37,187 bases of DNA from Endozoicomonas atrinae (GTDB taxonomy: Bacteria; Pseudomonadota; Gammaproteobacteria; Pseudomonadales; Endozoicomonadaceae). The translations under genes were made by a program, and so were the position numbers. The notes below the pieces were generated by a model. That model was not told the DNA's origin, made no database searches, and saw only the letters and a program-made list of their open reading frames with translations. Each line of letters opens with the position of its first letter. Position 1 is the first letter of the stretch. Location: positions 1-37,187 of the forward strand of contig NZ_LUKQ02000035.1 in the NCBI RefSeq assembly GCF_001647025.1. Direction: 5' to 3'. Below, piece by piece: positions 18,633 through 26,879 of the stretch.

Positions 18633-18926
18633 TACCCGCTCTCCTTCTTGTTATTATGCCTTTACTTAATACGAAAGGGGCGCCGCTGATCACTCGGCAT
18701 TTCCACCCAATACCCATTATGAACACGCTATGTAGCCGGTGCTGTCAAACAGCTGAGCAGCGGTGGGTGTTTCTCTTCGCTCAAGGTTTTTCACTGTCAG
18801 GCATTTTTTCAATGGCAGGCAAGAGCAACATCGTCCAACAAGACTAATACAGCCCCTGACACAGCCGGTAACATCAGGAACAGACAATTCAACGAATCGA
18901 ATAAAAACGAAGACGGGAAGGCAGCG
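18633..18926. promoter_or_regulatory. Divergent promoter region between tesD and the plus-strand SDR
   Basis: This 294-base region separates two divergent catabolic transcription units and must hold both promoters. Small palindromes are visible, including gctgt-caa-acagc in the middle and attc-aac-gaat at 18887-18897. I could not recognise KstR- or KstR2-type operators, or convincing -35/-10 pairs. The Shine-Dalgarno for the SDR is ggaagg just before 18927. Confidence 0.5.
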
Positions 18927-19721
18927 ATGAGTAATCCTCTGGATTTTACCGGTAAAGTGGTACTTGTCACCGGTGGAGGTAAGGGTGCCGGCAAAGGTAT
19001 CAGTGAGCGTTTTCTGCAACAGGGTGCTCATGTGGTGATCTGTGGACGTCAGGAGCCTGAGCAGCTACCTTCTGCCATCAGCCCACAGGGCAATCAGAAC
19101 ACTGCCGTCTTTTTCCCCTGCGATGTTCGTGACCTGAAACAGATTGACCAGTTAATCGGCAGCACCATTAAACAATTTGGCCGCCTTGATGTTCTGGTTA
19201 ACAATGCCGGTGGTGCCCCGAATGCCGATGCCGCTACGGTTTCCCCCCGGTTCTCCGAGTCCATTATCCGTCTGAACCTGATTGCACCACTGAACCTTTG
19301 CCAGAAAGCCAATGCGGTTATGCAGGAACAGGCTGAAGGTGGCGTGATTATTAATATCTGTAGCGTCAGTGCCAAGCGGCCTTCACCGGGCACCGCTGCT
19401 TACGGTGCTGCCAAGGCAGGCCTCTTGAACCTCACCCAGTCTCTGGCGGTCGAGTGGGCTCCCAAGGTAAGAGTCAATGCAGTAACCGCTGGGTTAATTC
19501 TTACCGAACAGGCACATTTGCATTATGGGGATGAAGAAGGCATCGCCAGTGTCGCCAAAACCGTACCGTTACAGCGTTTTGCCAACCCATCGGATATTGG
19601 CGATACCTGTCTGTATCTGGCATCACCATTGTCTTCTTATGTCAGTGGTGCTGATATTACCGTTCATGGCGGCGGTGAAAAGCCTGCATTTCTGGATGCT
19701 GCAGAAAATACTGTGAGTTAA
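18927..19721 (+). CDS. Short-chain dehydrogenase/reductase (catabolic cluster)
   Basis: The 264-residue protein is a classical SDR: G-x-x-x-G-x-G as G16-G-G-K-G20-A-G22, N-N-A-G (92-95), and the catalytic Ser146/148, Tyr159 and Lys163 in A-A-Y-G-A-A-K. The end (SSYVSGADITVHGGG) is typical of FabG-like enzymes. It sits alone at the start of a plus-strand unit facing away from tesD, 116 bases upstream of an SRPBCC gene. In steroid clusters such enzymes act as hydroxysteroid dehydrogenases or as beta-oxidation 3-hydroxyacyl-CoA dehydrogenases; which one applies cannot be told from the sequence. Confidence 0.85.
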   Translation: MSNPLDFTGKVVLVTGGGKGAGKGISERFLQQGAHVVICGRQEPEQLPSAISPQGNQNTAVFFPCDVRDLKQIDQLIGSTIKQFGRLDVLVNNAGGAPNADAATVSPRFSESIIRLNLIAPLNLCQKANAVMQEQAEGGVIINICSVSAKRPSPGTAAYGAAKAGLLNLTQSLAVEWAPKVRVNAVTAGLILTEQAHLHYGDEEGIASVAKTVPLQRFANPSDIGDTCLYLASPLSSYVSGADITVHGGGEKPAFLDAAENTVS

Positions 19722-19797
19722 GTTAAGCCAGATCAATGAAAATACCGACAGATTGGTTTTGCAAGGACAGCCTTAAGAATTCCAAACGGTATTTTCG

Positions 19798-19803
19798 TAT
19801 AAT
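19798..19803 (+). promoter_or_regulatory. Candidate -10 box of the SRPBCC gene
   Basis: A perfect TATAAT sits 35 bases upstream of the start codon. A weak -35 (ttaaga, 19773-19778) precedes it with a longer than ideal 19-base spacer. Confidence 0.4.
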
Positions 19804-19837
19804 CCATGTACGCTTTTGGTGATGGAGGATAATAACA

Positions 19838-20320
19838 ATGACTACCGAAGCAACCAGCACCATCGATATTGATCTCCCGCTGGAGAAATCCTGGGAGATT
19901 CTTCGCGACTTTACCCAGGCGGTCAATTACGTCCCAAACCTCACCGGTTGTGAACTTCATCCCGGGCCTGTTGAAGGAAAAGGCGCCAGTCGTCGGGTCT
20001 TCCAGAAAAATGGCAAGTTCCTGGATGAAACCGTTACTCACTGGCAAGAGAAGCAGGGCTTTGTGATTCGGCTTCATGAAGGCGATGGTCCTGCGCCAGC
20101 GCCTTTCCGGGAAGCCTGTTTTATCTACAAAATCCAGCCAAAAGGTGAAAAGACTCAACTGACCACTACCATGAGCTACACCGTTCGCTTTGGCTTGCTG
20201 GGAAAATTGCTGGACAAGCTGCTTGTCAAAAAAGCACTGGATGGCGCCGTCAATAAAATTGCCCGAAATATGAAAAGCTATTATGAGACGGGAGTTCCCA
20301 GCAATAAAACCATTTCATAA
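19838..20320 (+). CDS. SRPBCC (START/Bet v1-like) family protein
   Basis: The 160-residue protein has the look of the SRPBCC ligand-binding fold: an opening strand (TSTIDIDLPLEKSWEILRDF), where the S-W-E-I-L-R-D-F helix is the typical first helix, an alternating strand-rich middle, and a long C-terminal helix (DGAVNKIARNMKSYYETG). Such proteins bind hydrophobic ligands (lipids, polyketides, sterols) or act as cyclases or CoxG-like accessory proteins. Given its place next to steroid genes, a steroid-carrying or intermediate-handling role is an attractive guess, but nothing in the sequence proves it. GGAGG lies at ideal spacing before the ATG. It is transcribed with, or just after, the SDR gene. 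Confidence 0.75.
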   Translation: MTTEATSTIDIDLPLEKSWEILRDFTQAVNYVPNLTGCELHPGPVEGKGASRRVFQKNGKFLDETVTHWQEKQGFVIRLHEGDGPAPAPFREACFIYKIQPKGEKTQLTTTMSYTVRFGLLGKLLDKLLVKKALDGAVNKIARNMKSYYETGVPSNKTIS

Positions 20321-20589
20321 ATAGGAAAGTCCTCGTACCGCTTGTGATATCTTCGACAATCGGTACAGAGCAACTCCGACTGCAGAGTCATTGAACCCTA
20401 CTACCCCCTCTAAAACCCAGAATACCATGCTTCTATTACTGAACAATGGAAGCAGTAAGAAGTTCTACCATTGGAACTCGTCCTAAACTCTTCACTAAAA
20501 AAATCAGTGACTGCCCACGCCTCCCTAATAGTCTATTGTTTACACCCTACAAGACCAGCAATGGATAAATTCACTACTTCCGGCAAGAA

Positions 20590-22119
20590 TTGGAGACCGA
20601 TGTGGAGCCATCCCAGTCAACCCCTTCTTTCAATACCATAGGATACATTCCTTATGATAATGAGCAGCCCGGCCCATCAAGACTTTCATTTGAAGATAGC
20701 CAAAGTCTGAGAGCTCAGCGCACCTACGACACCAGGGAGCTTGGTGAGTTTGACACGATGATCATTGACCAGCCGGAGAAAAAGGTTAATACCTCGCCCG
20801 ATACCCCAACATCACCAGAAATATCTCATACAACTTCTGGCACAGCAGAGTCAACTGATGCCACTCTAGCCCCCACTCCAAGTATCGATATGCTGATTGA
20901 CAGACTGGATAACTTTAAGAAGTTATGTATTCAGTCAAAAAACGGGAACCCCACTTTACTTATTGATACTCACAGACAAGTGATGGCATTAAATAATGAT
21001 ATAGCTCAGCTACATGAACTTCTCAAACGATATGAACATGGTCAGTTTATTAACTTTGCAAAGTTAATTATTCATATCAATACTTTTCTAAGTAAAGAAG
21101 AAAACCAAATTGTATTTGAACATGGACTAAGAAGACCTGAACTTTCTTTTCTGCCTGTACCACCTAAAAGCGAATCGGCCCGCTTTCGAATGATGGATGG
21201 ATATTTTGCTGTTGATATAGACAACTATCTTGTCTTCACGGGAGCGGTTCAAGATAGCATCAATAACCATCGCAATAGGCACCCCTTACTTGGAGAACTT
21301 CGTTTTTTGTCTTTAGGCATTTCCGATCTGGCATGCTCACTTCAAAGCGTTGATGATTCCTCAAAGCTAGAAAGGATTGACCAGTATCTATGGGTATTTA
21401 ACAAAATGATAAATCATTTTTTAGGAGAGCACCCAGTAGTTCGAGCCTTTTTTCTAGACGTCAACCCAGAAAAAACAAGTAAGATTGATTTTATTATTGG
21501 GCTCAATTTAGCTGATGACCAAATTTCTTATGAGTTATTACGACTTCCAAGCATTGGCCATGATCTTGAGAGAATAAAAAATAAAATATTAATGGGCTGT
21601 ATAGTAGAAGACATGACTAGCCGCTACCGTAAACTGCACCCGACAATAACAATAAAGACTAGTATTAGTCTCCCATATGAGGATATCCATAGGCCTTTTC
21701 TCACCACAACCCTCACCGACGGAAAAATAACAGGAACATTTACGTGGCCATGGGTCGATCAATCACCATCTCCTAGCCAGCTTTTTGAATATCATGATGA
21801 CGGACCTGAGCCTGTACCAGAGTTATGGATTCAATACTTTGATCATTTAAAAGAAGAGTGTATGCATCGATTATCACTACGAAAGAAGCTAGCACGTTTT
21901 AAGCCTGTATTACATGGAAGACTCAAGCACACTTGGAATAAAGTAAAGCTTTCACCATCAGATGGCTCTCTCTCATTTCGTTCTTCAAAAACCTTTTCCC
22001 TTTCTACCGAAAAACCTCATCAAAGGCTCCCCTCTGAATTTTCAACAATAGCTGAAATAAGTATCAAAGAGCAGTTTAATAACTTCTGGCACGAGTATAA
22101 TCAAGGCAACAGCTTGTAA
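20590..22119 (+). CDS. Orphan 509-aa hydrophilic protein (candidate T3SS effector)
   Basis: I recognise no family. The first 100 residues are disordered and rich in Ser, Thr, Pro and Asp/Glu, as in many secreted effectors; the rest looks like a mixed alpha/beta fold without membrane segments or a Sec signal. Codon use is noticeably AT-richer than the flanking catabolic genes, a sign of separate origin. The longest frame starts with TTG at 20590 without a Shine-Dalgarno; the first in-frame ATG is Met57 (20758). An upstream ATG at 20561 is out of frame by one base. A block near residues 351-390 (TIKTSISLPYEDIH, DGKITGTFTWPW) resembles part of the 587-aa protein at 24201. The effector idea rests on composition and on the sctN-U genes in the same window, so it is weak. 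Confidence 0.55.
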   Translation: METDVEPSQSTPSFNTIGYIPYDNEQPGPSRLSFEDSQSLRAQRTYDTRELGEFDTMIIDQPEKKVNTSPDTPTSPEISHTTSGTAESTDATLAPTPSIDMLIDRLDNFKKLCIQSKNGNPTLLIDTHRQVMALNNDIAQLHELLKRYEHGQFINFAKLIIHINTFLSKEENQIVFEHGLRRPELSFLPVPPKSESARFRMMDGYFAVDIDNYLVFTGAVQDSINNHRNRHPLLGELRFLSLGISDLACSLQSVDDSSKLERIDQYLWVFNKMINHFLGEHPVVRAFFLDVNPEKTSKIDFIIGLNLADDQISYELLRLPSIGHDLERIKNKILMGCIVEDMTSRYRKLHPTITIKTSISLPYEDIHRPFLTTTLTDGKITGTFTWPWVDQSPSPSQLFEYHDDGPEPVPELWIQYFDHLKEECMHRLSLRKKLARFKPVLHGRLKHTWNKVKLSPSDGSLSFRSSKTFSLSTEKPHQRLPSEFSTIAEISIKEQFNNFWHEYNQGNSL

Positions 22120-22155
22120 ATTTTATTTACAGGTAACTGGATACTACGATTTGAC

Positions 22156-22182
22156 AAGGGAAACTGGGAATAAGTCCCTTTT
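22156..22182 (+). terminator. Weak hairpin after the 509-aa gene
   Basis: Arms aaggga (22156-22161) and tccctt (22175-22180) with a 13-base loop and a short T run, 37 bases beyond the stop. The stem is only 6 bp, so confidence is low. Confidence 0.35.
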
Positions 22183-22368
22183 CCAAAAACATCACCACTA
22201 ATACCAAGGCTTGCCCAAAGTAAGAGTGGACTTATTCGTACCTTTCCTAGCAAGGATAAAATAGGTGGTCGATTATAAACAACACCATCCTGATATCAAA
22301 ATAGCTAGTACCGGCTCACTCCTGAAACTGTTCATGAGCCGTTATAGATAATATTTGAATAGAAATTA

Positions 22369-22797
22369 TCAAAGACTGTTAATTGAGTAATCCCAGCTTA
22401 TTTTCGCACCGGACTCAGCCAGCATTATTGATACCGAGCAGTATTTCTCAAATGTCAGTGACAGTGCCCGCTCTACCTGTTTTTCTGAAAGATTCTTTCC
22501 ATAAATATCAAAGTGCATATGAATAGCAGTAAATACCGTTGGCGGATTTTTCGAGCGCTCTGAAGTCAGTGAGACCTTACAGTCATGAATGTCCTGACGT
22601 GCCTGAGTAAGAATAGATGTCACATCCATGGAGGCACAGGTACCAGCTGCTGCCAGTACAACTTCCATTGGTGATGGCGCACTGTTTTTTCCACCAAACT
22701 GCGTTGGCGCATCCATGATCAGTGAGTGTTCACCCTCAACATACTCACTATACCCAACAAACCGTTTATCACCCAGCCACTGTATGGTCGCTTTCAT
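22369..22797 (-). CDS. OsmC/Ohr-family protein (YhfA-like)
   Basis: From the ATG at 22797, which has AGGAGG upstream, the protein is 142 residues. The longer frame to 22845 adds 16 unlikely residues. OsmC-family landmarks are present: M-D-A-P-T-Q-F-G-G-K-N-S-A-P-S-P-M-E near residue 28-45, the first redox Cys in A-A-A-G-T-C-A-S-M-D and the second in F-E-K-Y-C-S-V-S. OsmC and Ohr reduce organic peroxides with this cysteine pair; the YhfA subgroup has no settled role. It is convergent with the 509-aa gene and divergent from the DUF819 gene. A role in protecting against oxidised lipids or sterols would fit the setting but is inference. Confidence 0.87.
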   Translation of the reverse strand: MKATIQWLGDKRFVGYSEYVEGEHSLIMDAPTQFGGKNSAPSPMEVVLAAAGTCASMDVTSILTQARQDIHDCKVSLTSERSKNPPTVFTAIHMHFDIYGKNLSEKQVERALSLTFEKYCSVSIMLAESGAKISWDYSINSL

Positions 22798-22940
22798 CAC
22801 CAGCCTCCTGAATTGGTGCGGCAAGCATAACCAGTTCCAACTCACGCCTTGTTGATTCGTATCAAAGCAGCAGAGCCATTCGCCCCATAACCTTAAAAAG
22901 AATTTTCCAAGAAATATAATTTGCTATTGGGGGTAATTGC

Positions 22941-24098
22941 ATGATCACCACGGGGTTCCCATTTATTGCCGTAATGGCTGGTCTATGCGGCATTTTGGTC
23001 TGGCTTGAACAACAACACCCCAGTCGTTTCTTCAAGTGGTTCCCAAGTATTGTTCTGGTTATGTTTGGTTCAATGGCACTGTACACTGTCGGTCTCTGGG
23101 AGATGACTCCTGAAGTAAAAACAGCCCGCGCAACAGTGAGAGATAACCTCATCCCCGCCATGCTGTTCCTGATGTCTCTGAAGTTTGACCTCTCCATCAT
23201 TCGCAAGCTGGGAATAAGGCTGATCACCATGTTCCTGGGCTCCACCATTACAATCATACTGGGTTTCATCATTGTTCAACAGATTATGGGGCCACTTCTT
23301 GGTGATGAAACTCCCTATACTTTTGGTGTCATGAGTGCAGGCTGGACGGGAGGCACACAAAATTTTGTCGCGGTCAAAGAGGCCCTGAAAGTCAGTGATT
23401 CAGCCATGGCCTACACCCTGCTGATGGGAGCACTCTGCTATTCAGTGTGGTTGATCATCATCATTGCCATGAAGCCCTTCAAGCCTCAGTTCAGTCGTTT
23501 TCTCAGAGCGGATAACAGTGGTCTGGATAAAGTGCTGGAGCAACTCCAGAATGTAGGAAGCACTGAAAAGCCTGACTTTCAGGCCCTGATGCTAATGCTC
23601 GGCCTTTCACTGATCGTTGCTGCTCTGTCTCACTACTTTGGCGACCTGATTGCGGCAACCGGGCTTTTCAGCGCCATGGTCTGGGCCATTATTATCTCTT
23701 CGCTCAGCGGTATGATTCTGGCACCCACCAGATTTGGAAAAATGGGTGGTGGAGATGAAGTGTCTACCATCATGCTGTACGTCATCGTTGCCCTGATCGG
23801 CGCAGAAGTTAACCTCAGTGCCATTACTAAAGCACCGTTGTATATAGTGTCCGGCGTTATGATCCTGACCATTCACGGCATCTTGTTACTGCTACTGGGC
23901 CGTCTGTTAAAGCTGAACCTGCACATCTGTGGTATTGCCTCCATCGCCAATATTGGCAGCGCGCCCTCTGCTGCGGTGGTGGCTGCAGCCTACGATAAAA
24001 ACCTGATGCCCATTGCCATTATCATGGCATTAATTGGCTCAATGGTGGGGTCTTTTGTTGGTTTGCTGGTCAGTGAGATACTGGTTTGGCTTAATTAA
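22941..24098 (+). CDS. DUF819 (YjcL-like) multipass membrane protein, putative transporter
   Basis: The 385-residue protein has about ten to eleven hydrophobic helices across its whole length. The sequence G-V-M-S-A-G-W-T-G-G-T-Q-N-F-V-A-V-K-E-A and the late glycine-rich A-S-I-A-N-I-G-S-A-P-S-A-A-V-V-A-A-A-Y match the DUF819 family, whose two glycine-rich re-entrant-like motifs lie at the ends of two inverted halves, as in some ion-coupled transporters. Substrate is unknown. Its position among steroid genes raises the possibility of uptake or export of a catabolic intermediate, but neighbours here include orphan genes, so linkage is weak. The start ATG at 22941 has only a poor Shine-Dalgarno. 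Confidence 0.85.
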   Translation: MITTGFPFIAVMAGLCGILVWLEQQHPSRFFKWFPSIVLVMFGSMALYTVGLWEMTPEVKTARATVRDNLIPAMLFLMSLKFDLSIIRKLGIRLITMFLGSTITIILGFIIVQQIMGPLLGDETPYTFGVMSAGWTGGTQNFVAVKEALKVSDSAMAYTLLMGALCYSVWLIIIIAMKPFKPQFSRFLRADNSGLDKVLEQLQNVGSTEKPDFQALMLMLGLSLIVAALSHYFGDLIAATGLFSAMVWAIIISSLSGMILAPTRFGKMGGGDEVSTIMLYVIVALIGAEVNLSAITKAPLYIVSGVMILTIHGILLLLLGRLLKLNLHICGIASIANIGSAPSAAVVAAAYDKNLMPIAIIMALIGSMVGSFVGLLVSEILVWLN

Positions 24099-24108
24099 AC
24101 CTGGAAAG

Positions 24109-24156
24109 CGATGTGTTTATGCTATCGAAAGAAACAAGCACAGACGCATCGTTTTA
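24109..24156 (+). terminator. Hairpin terminator after the DUF819 gene
   Basis: Arms cgatgtgt (24109-24116) and acgcatcg (24144-24151) pair with one G-U, and are followed by tttta. It lies about 10 bases past the stop, between two convergent genes. Confidence 0.55.
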
Positions 24157-24200
24157 TACCTTCACCTAGCTGTAAAAGAGCTTTATTGAAAGGCAGATAA

Positions 24201-25964
24201 TTAGTCTTTTGGTTTGTGCTCAGGACTGGCAGGAGTAAAAGTTATCCTTGGAGGCTCAGGTTCTATCAGGCCTAGATCACGCTCCCTCAGTGAGCACGGC
24301 CTCACTGGCAAGAATTCTTTATGCCGCTTATCCTGGACTTTATGACTACTACTACGCCCCAGCTTCACCTGGGACCTCACTTTAGTCACTAAGCTCATTA
24401 CTCCCTTTTTAAGTGAACTTTTATTTATCTCTTCAAGAAAAATCTGATCAAAAATACTCCTCACTGAGGGTGATTCAGTTCTCCACCATATCCGTGAAGT
24501 TTCCAACACTTCAGCAAACTCTTTCAGAAGCTTTTTTTCATTAGTCGTTAGTGGCTCAATACTGCTTTCATCTCTAAAAAAGTTAACCCTGTCTTGTAAA
24601 CTACTCAACCGTTTTATGTTCATAGCACATATGCTCGTCATTAGCTTCTTCATGACTGGCTGATACAAAAAGTAGTCTGCTGGCTTTAATGCTACTCCAT
24701 GCTTACCAGCTCTCGTTGAACTGTATGGATACTTTATAGTAGAGGGTTGTTTTCTAGTGTAACCATCATGACCTCCCCGGCCAGCAACGCCTGCCAAAGG
24801 ATCTTTCTCTGAAAAGCTCCAGACATTTTTAGGCACAAGCCACTGAGCACTGACTGTTGCTCTTGCCCGCCGATCACCACCTGTTTTTTTTTCCACTACT
24901 AACTCATGTATATCCAGTGTTCCCGGAATAAATTGACTGTCAACCCGCAGCATAACATAGTGAGTCTGCTCTTCTTTTTTCACAAAAAGTCTATCTGGTG
25001 ACTCCCTCAACCATTGGTTGAGTTTCTGCCAGCAATTCTTTAATTCTTCAAGTCTCCCCTTCACCTCCATGATCGATTCCAATGTTGGCTCTCTCAAATA
25101 AAGAGGATGCTCAATATCAGGCAAATCCAAATCACTGATTAACGATGGGGAAGGCATTACTTCATTACACTGACTCATGTATTTTAATAAATATGACCAG
25201 CTTGAAGCCAGTTTATAAACTACTGAACATCTTTCATCTTGCTTTAAAGGGCATCCATCATGTTTTGAATCCGCATTAGAAGCCTCTCCTAAAGGCTTAC
25301 ACGATTTATTCTCAAAGTAGTTTTTATAGGACATTAAATCCCTAACCAGAATTGCATAAGATGATCTGCACTCAATCATATTTTCAATAAATGAGCGAAC
25401 CAGCAGCCTTGGTATTTTTTTCTTGTTAGCTATTAGTTTCTCCACCCATGAATCAAGATACTTGAGATCAAGTAAAGCCTGATCTATAAAATTTAGAAAA
25501 GTTTCATCTCCTATTCCATGAATTTCTTTACTACTTAATCGCCCACAAATCAGACTGGATAATGTGAAAAAATCTTTTCCACAGAGGTATTGAGGAGGCT
25601 CAAGTTTACGATTATCTGCACAACCTTCCTTTACATCGGGTCTTTCCCTGCATACACCTTTAACTTTATAGTTTCCATCAGCAAATGACTTTTTATGGAT
25701 GTCTTCCCCCCCTCGAAGATTATCTGTTGAGCGCACTCGAACAAGAGATGCTGCTACCGGTTTAGATCTATGGACATGATCAACAGGCAGCCCCAGATAG
25801 TCTATTGCTCTTGCAATAACACTAAACTCCAAAATATTACCCCTCTGAATAGCAGATCTACTGGGATAATATAGATTAGAAAAAACATGAAAAAGTTCAG
25901 AAGAAAAGGAGTGATAAGTTATTAGATTGTTAAGCCGCCTTTTTTTAGACAAACGACTCAACAT
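24201..25964 (-). CDS. Orphan 587-aa protein (candidate T3SS effector)
   Basis: No family is recognised. The protein is basic and mostly helical in look, cysteine-containing, with no signal peptide or membrane helices, and it ends in a Pro/Glu/Lys-rich tail (LIEPEPPRITFTPASPEHKP). Codon use is AT-rich compared with the neighbouring catabolic genes. The ATG at 25964 lies only 10 bases after the stop of the SnoaL-like gene on the same strand, yet has no clear Shine-Dalgarno, so it may either be read from the steroid operon or be an insertion at its end. A block around residues 343-380 (VDSQFIPGTLDIHELVVEKK, ATVSAQWLVP) resembles a block of the 509-aa protein at 20590, suggesting a distant family. 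Function unknown; an effector role is only a guess from composition and context. Confidence 0.55.
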   Translation of the reverse strand: MLSRLSKKRRLNNLITYHSFSSELFHVFSNLYYPSRSAIQRGNILEFSVIARAIDYLGLPVDHVHRSKPVAASLVRVRSTDNLRGGEDIHKKSFADGNYKVKGVCRERPDVKEGCADNRKLEPPQYLCGKDFFTLSSLICGRLSSKEIHGIGDETFLNFIDQALLDLKYLDSWVEKLIANKKKIPRLLVRSFIENMIECRSSYAILVRDLMSYKNYFENKSCKPLGEASNADSKHDGCPLKQDERCSVVYKLASSWSYLLKYMSQCNEVMPSPSLISDLDLPDIEHPLYLREPTLESIMEVKGRLEELKNCWQKLNQWLRESPDRLFVKKEEQTHYVMLRVDSQFIPGTLDIHELVVEKKTGGDRRARATVSAQWLVPKNVWSFSEKDPLAGVAGRGGHDGYTRKQPSTIKYPYSSTRAGKHGVALKPADYFLYQPVMKKLMTSICAMNIKRLSSLQDRVNFFRDESSIEPLTTNEKKLLKEFAEVLETSRIWWRTESPSVRSIFDQIFLEEINKSSLKKGVMSLVTKVRSQVKLGRSSSHKVQDKRHKEFLPVRPCSLRERDLGLIEPEPPRITFTPASPEHKPKD

Positions 25965-25974
25965 ATAGACTGAT

Positions 25975-26400
25975 CTACTGATTTATTGAGTGTGCGTGAA
26001 ATACAGTTTTAACAATTTTCCACAATCCATCAATAAAATGATACTCATCCTGATAAAAACCACCAAGCTGGCGGGTTGCCCCCGTATCACCATTAATATT
26101 GAAGTAATAGAGCGCCCATCTTGCAAAAGCCTTGTCGCCCTCCACTTCGATTTCAGGGTTGGCGCCGTGATGAAGATCAATCACATGATCATGGCAGGCC
26201 ATCTCCTGAAATAACCCGACAAAACTGTCACGGTCTTTAAAAAGACCAACAGGGCCATAATCAATCAGAATTTCACCTTCAGCAAAGCAGTCTCTGATAC
26301 TCTCAACGTCCTTTAAGTCACAGGCATTCAGGTAGCGGTGTTTCAACTGGCGGATATCTTCCAGGGCTTCCAGCCTTTGTAGGCGATCTTCCAGTGTCAT
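25975..26400 (-). CDS. SnoaL-like (NTF2-fold) protein of the steroid operon
   Basis: The 141-residue protein has the opening helix LEALEDIRQLKHRYLNACDLKD and cone-shaped alpha+beta pattern of SnoaL_4-type NTF2-like proteins, with the usual A-R-W-A-L-Y-Y-F and F-Y-Q-D-E-Y segments. It overlaps the ketosteroid isomerase gene by 4 bases (ATGA), so the two are translated together. Proteobacterial steroid clusters often carry extra NTF2-fold proteins beside the isomerase, some of which hydrate or isomerise ring-opened intermediates. Catalytic residues cannot be assigned here. It ends the recognisable steroid operon. Confidence 0.83.
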   Translation of the reverse strand: MTLEDRLQRLEALEDIRQLKHRYLNACDLKDVESIRDCFAEGEILIDYGPVGLFKDRDSFVGLFQEMACHDHVIDLHHGANPEIEVEGDKAFARWALYYFNINGDTGATRQLGGFYQDEYHFIDGLWKIVKTVFHAHSINQ

Positions 26401-26780
26401 GCCAGCACCTCCAGGTTATCCTGACTCCAATAAGCCTTCATAGAGGTAATCTTGCCCGCATCGTTAAACTGCATAACATCAATAACGGTGATCACACAGG
26501 GTCGACCTTCAAAGGTTACTTTTACCTGAAAGGGAATAGCGCCTTCACCACTGATGGTGGTTCTTACCTCACCAGTCTGCTCGGCAGAAGCTTCACTCTG
26601 CCCCAGGCCTTCACGATAGAAACGGGAAATTGCCTCAATACCTGCCAAAGGCTTTGAACCAACAGGGTCTTCCACGGTGGCATTGTCGTCATAGAGTTCA
26701 AGGATGGCATCGATATCCCGCTTATTCACCAGCTGGACATAGAGCTCCATCTTTTCACGAATAGTGGATGTAGAGACCAT
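26397..26780 (-). CDS. ksi: Steroid delta-isomerase (ketosteroid isomerase)
   Basis: The enzyme moves the C5-C6 double bond of 5-ene-3-oxosteroids to C4-C5 by proton transfer. From the ATG at 26780 the protein is 127 residues, close to Pseudomonas putida KSI. The remembered active-site residues Tyr16, Asp40 and Asp103 correspond to Tyr14 (L-Y-V-Q-L-V), Asp38 (T-V-E-D-P-V-G) and Asp101 (V-I-D-V-M-Q-F) at the same mutual spacing. Flanking blocks R-E-G-L-G, A-I-P-F-Q-V and M-K-A-Y-W-S also match. So this is a true KSI, not just an NTF2-fold protein, and it is the strongest single sign of steroid use here. A 14-residue longer frame to 26819 runs into the repeat hairpin and is not credible. The gene overlaps the SnoaL-like gene by 4 bases. 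Confidence 0.95.
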   Translation of the reverse strand: MVSTSTIREKMELYVQLVNKRDIDAILELYDDNATVEDPVGSKPLAGIEAISRFYREGLGQSEASAEQTGEVRTTISGEGAIPFQVKVTFEGRPCVITVIDVMQFNDAGKITSMKAYWSQDNLEVLA

Positions 26781-26804
26781 TGTTATTATTATCCTCTGTT
26801 TTTT

Positions 26805-26869
26805 AACCACGAAGAGCACAAAGAATCAAAAGAAAAGCCTTCTTTGTGAGCTTTGTGACCTTCGTGGTT
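26805..26869. repeat. Intergenic palindromic repeat, copy 2
   Basis: Arms aaccacgaagagcacaaag (26805-26823) and ctttgtgaccttcgtggtt (26851-26869) pair at 17 of 19 positions around a 27-base centre. This is the best-preserved short copy of the family. It fills the gap between the thiolase stop and the ketosteroid isomerase start. Confidence 0.8.
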
Positions 26870-26879
26870 CAACAAAAAA

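Noticed and set aside
22313-22340. ggctca...tgagcc hairpin downstream of the OsmC gene
   Set aside because: No T run follows on the minus strand and the stem is only 6 bp.
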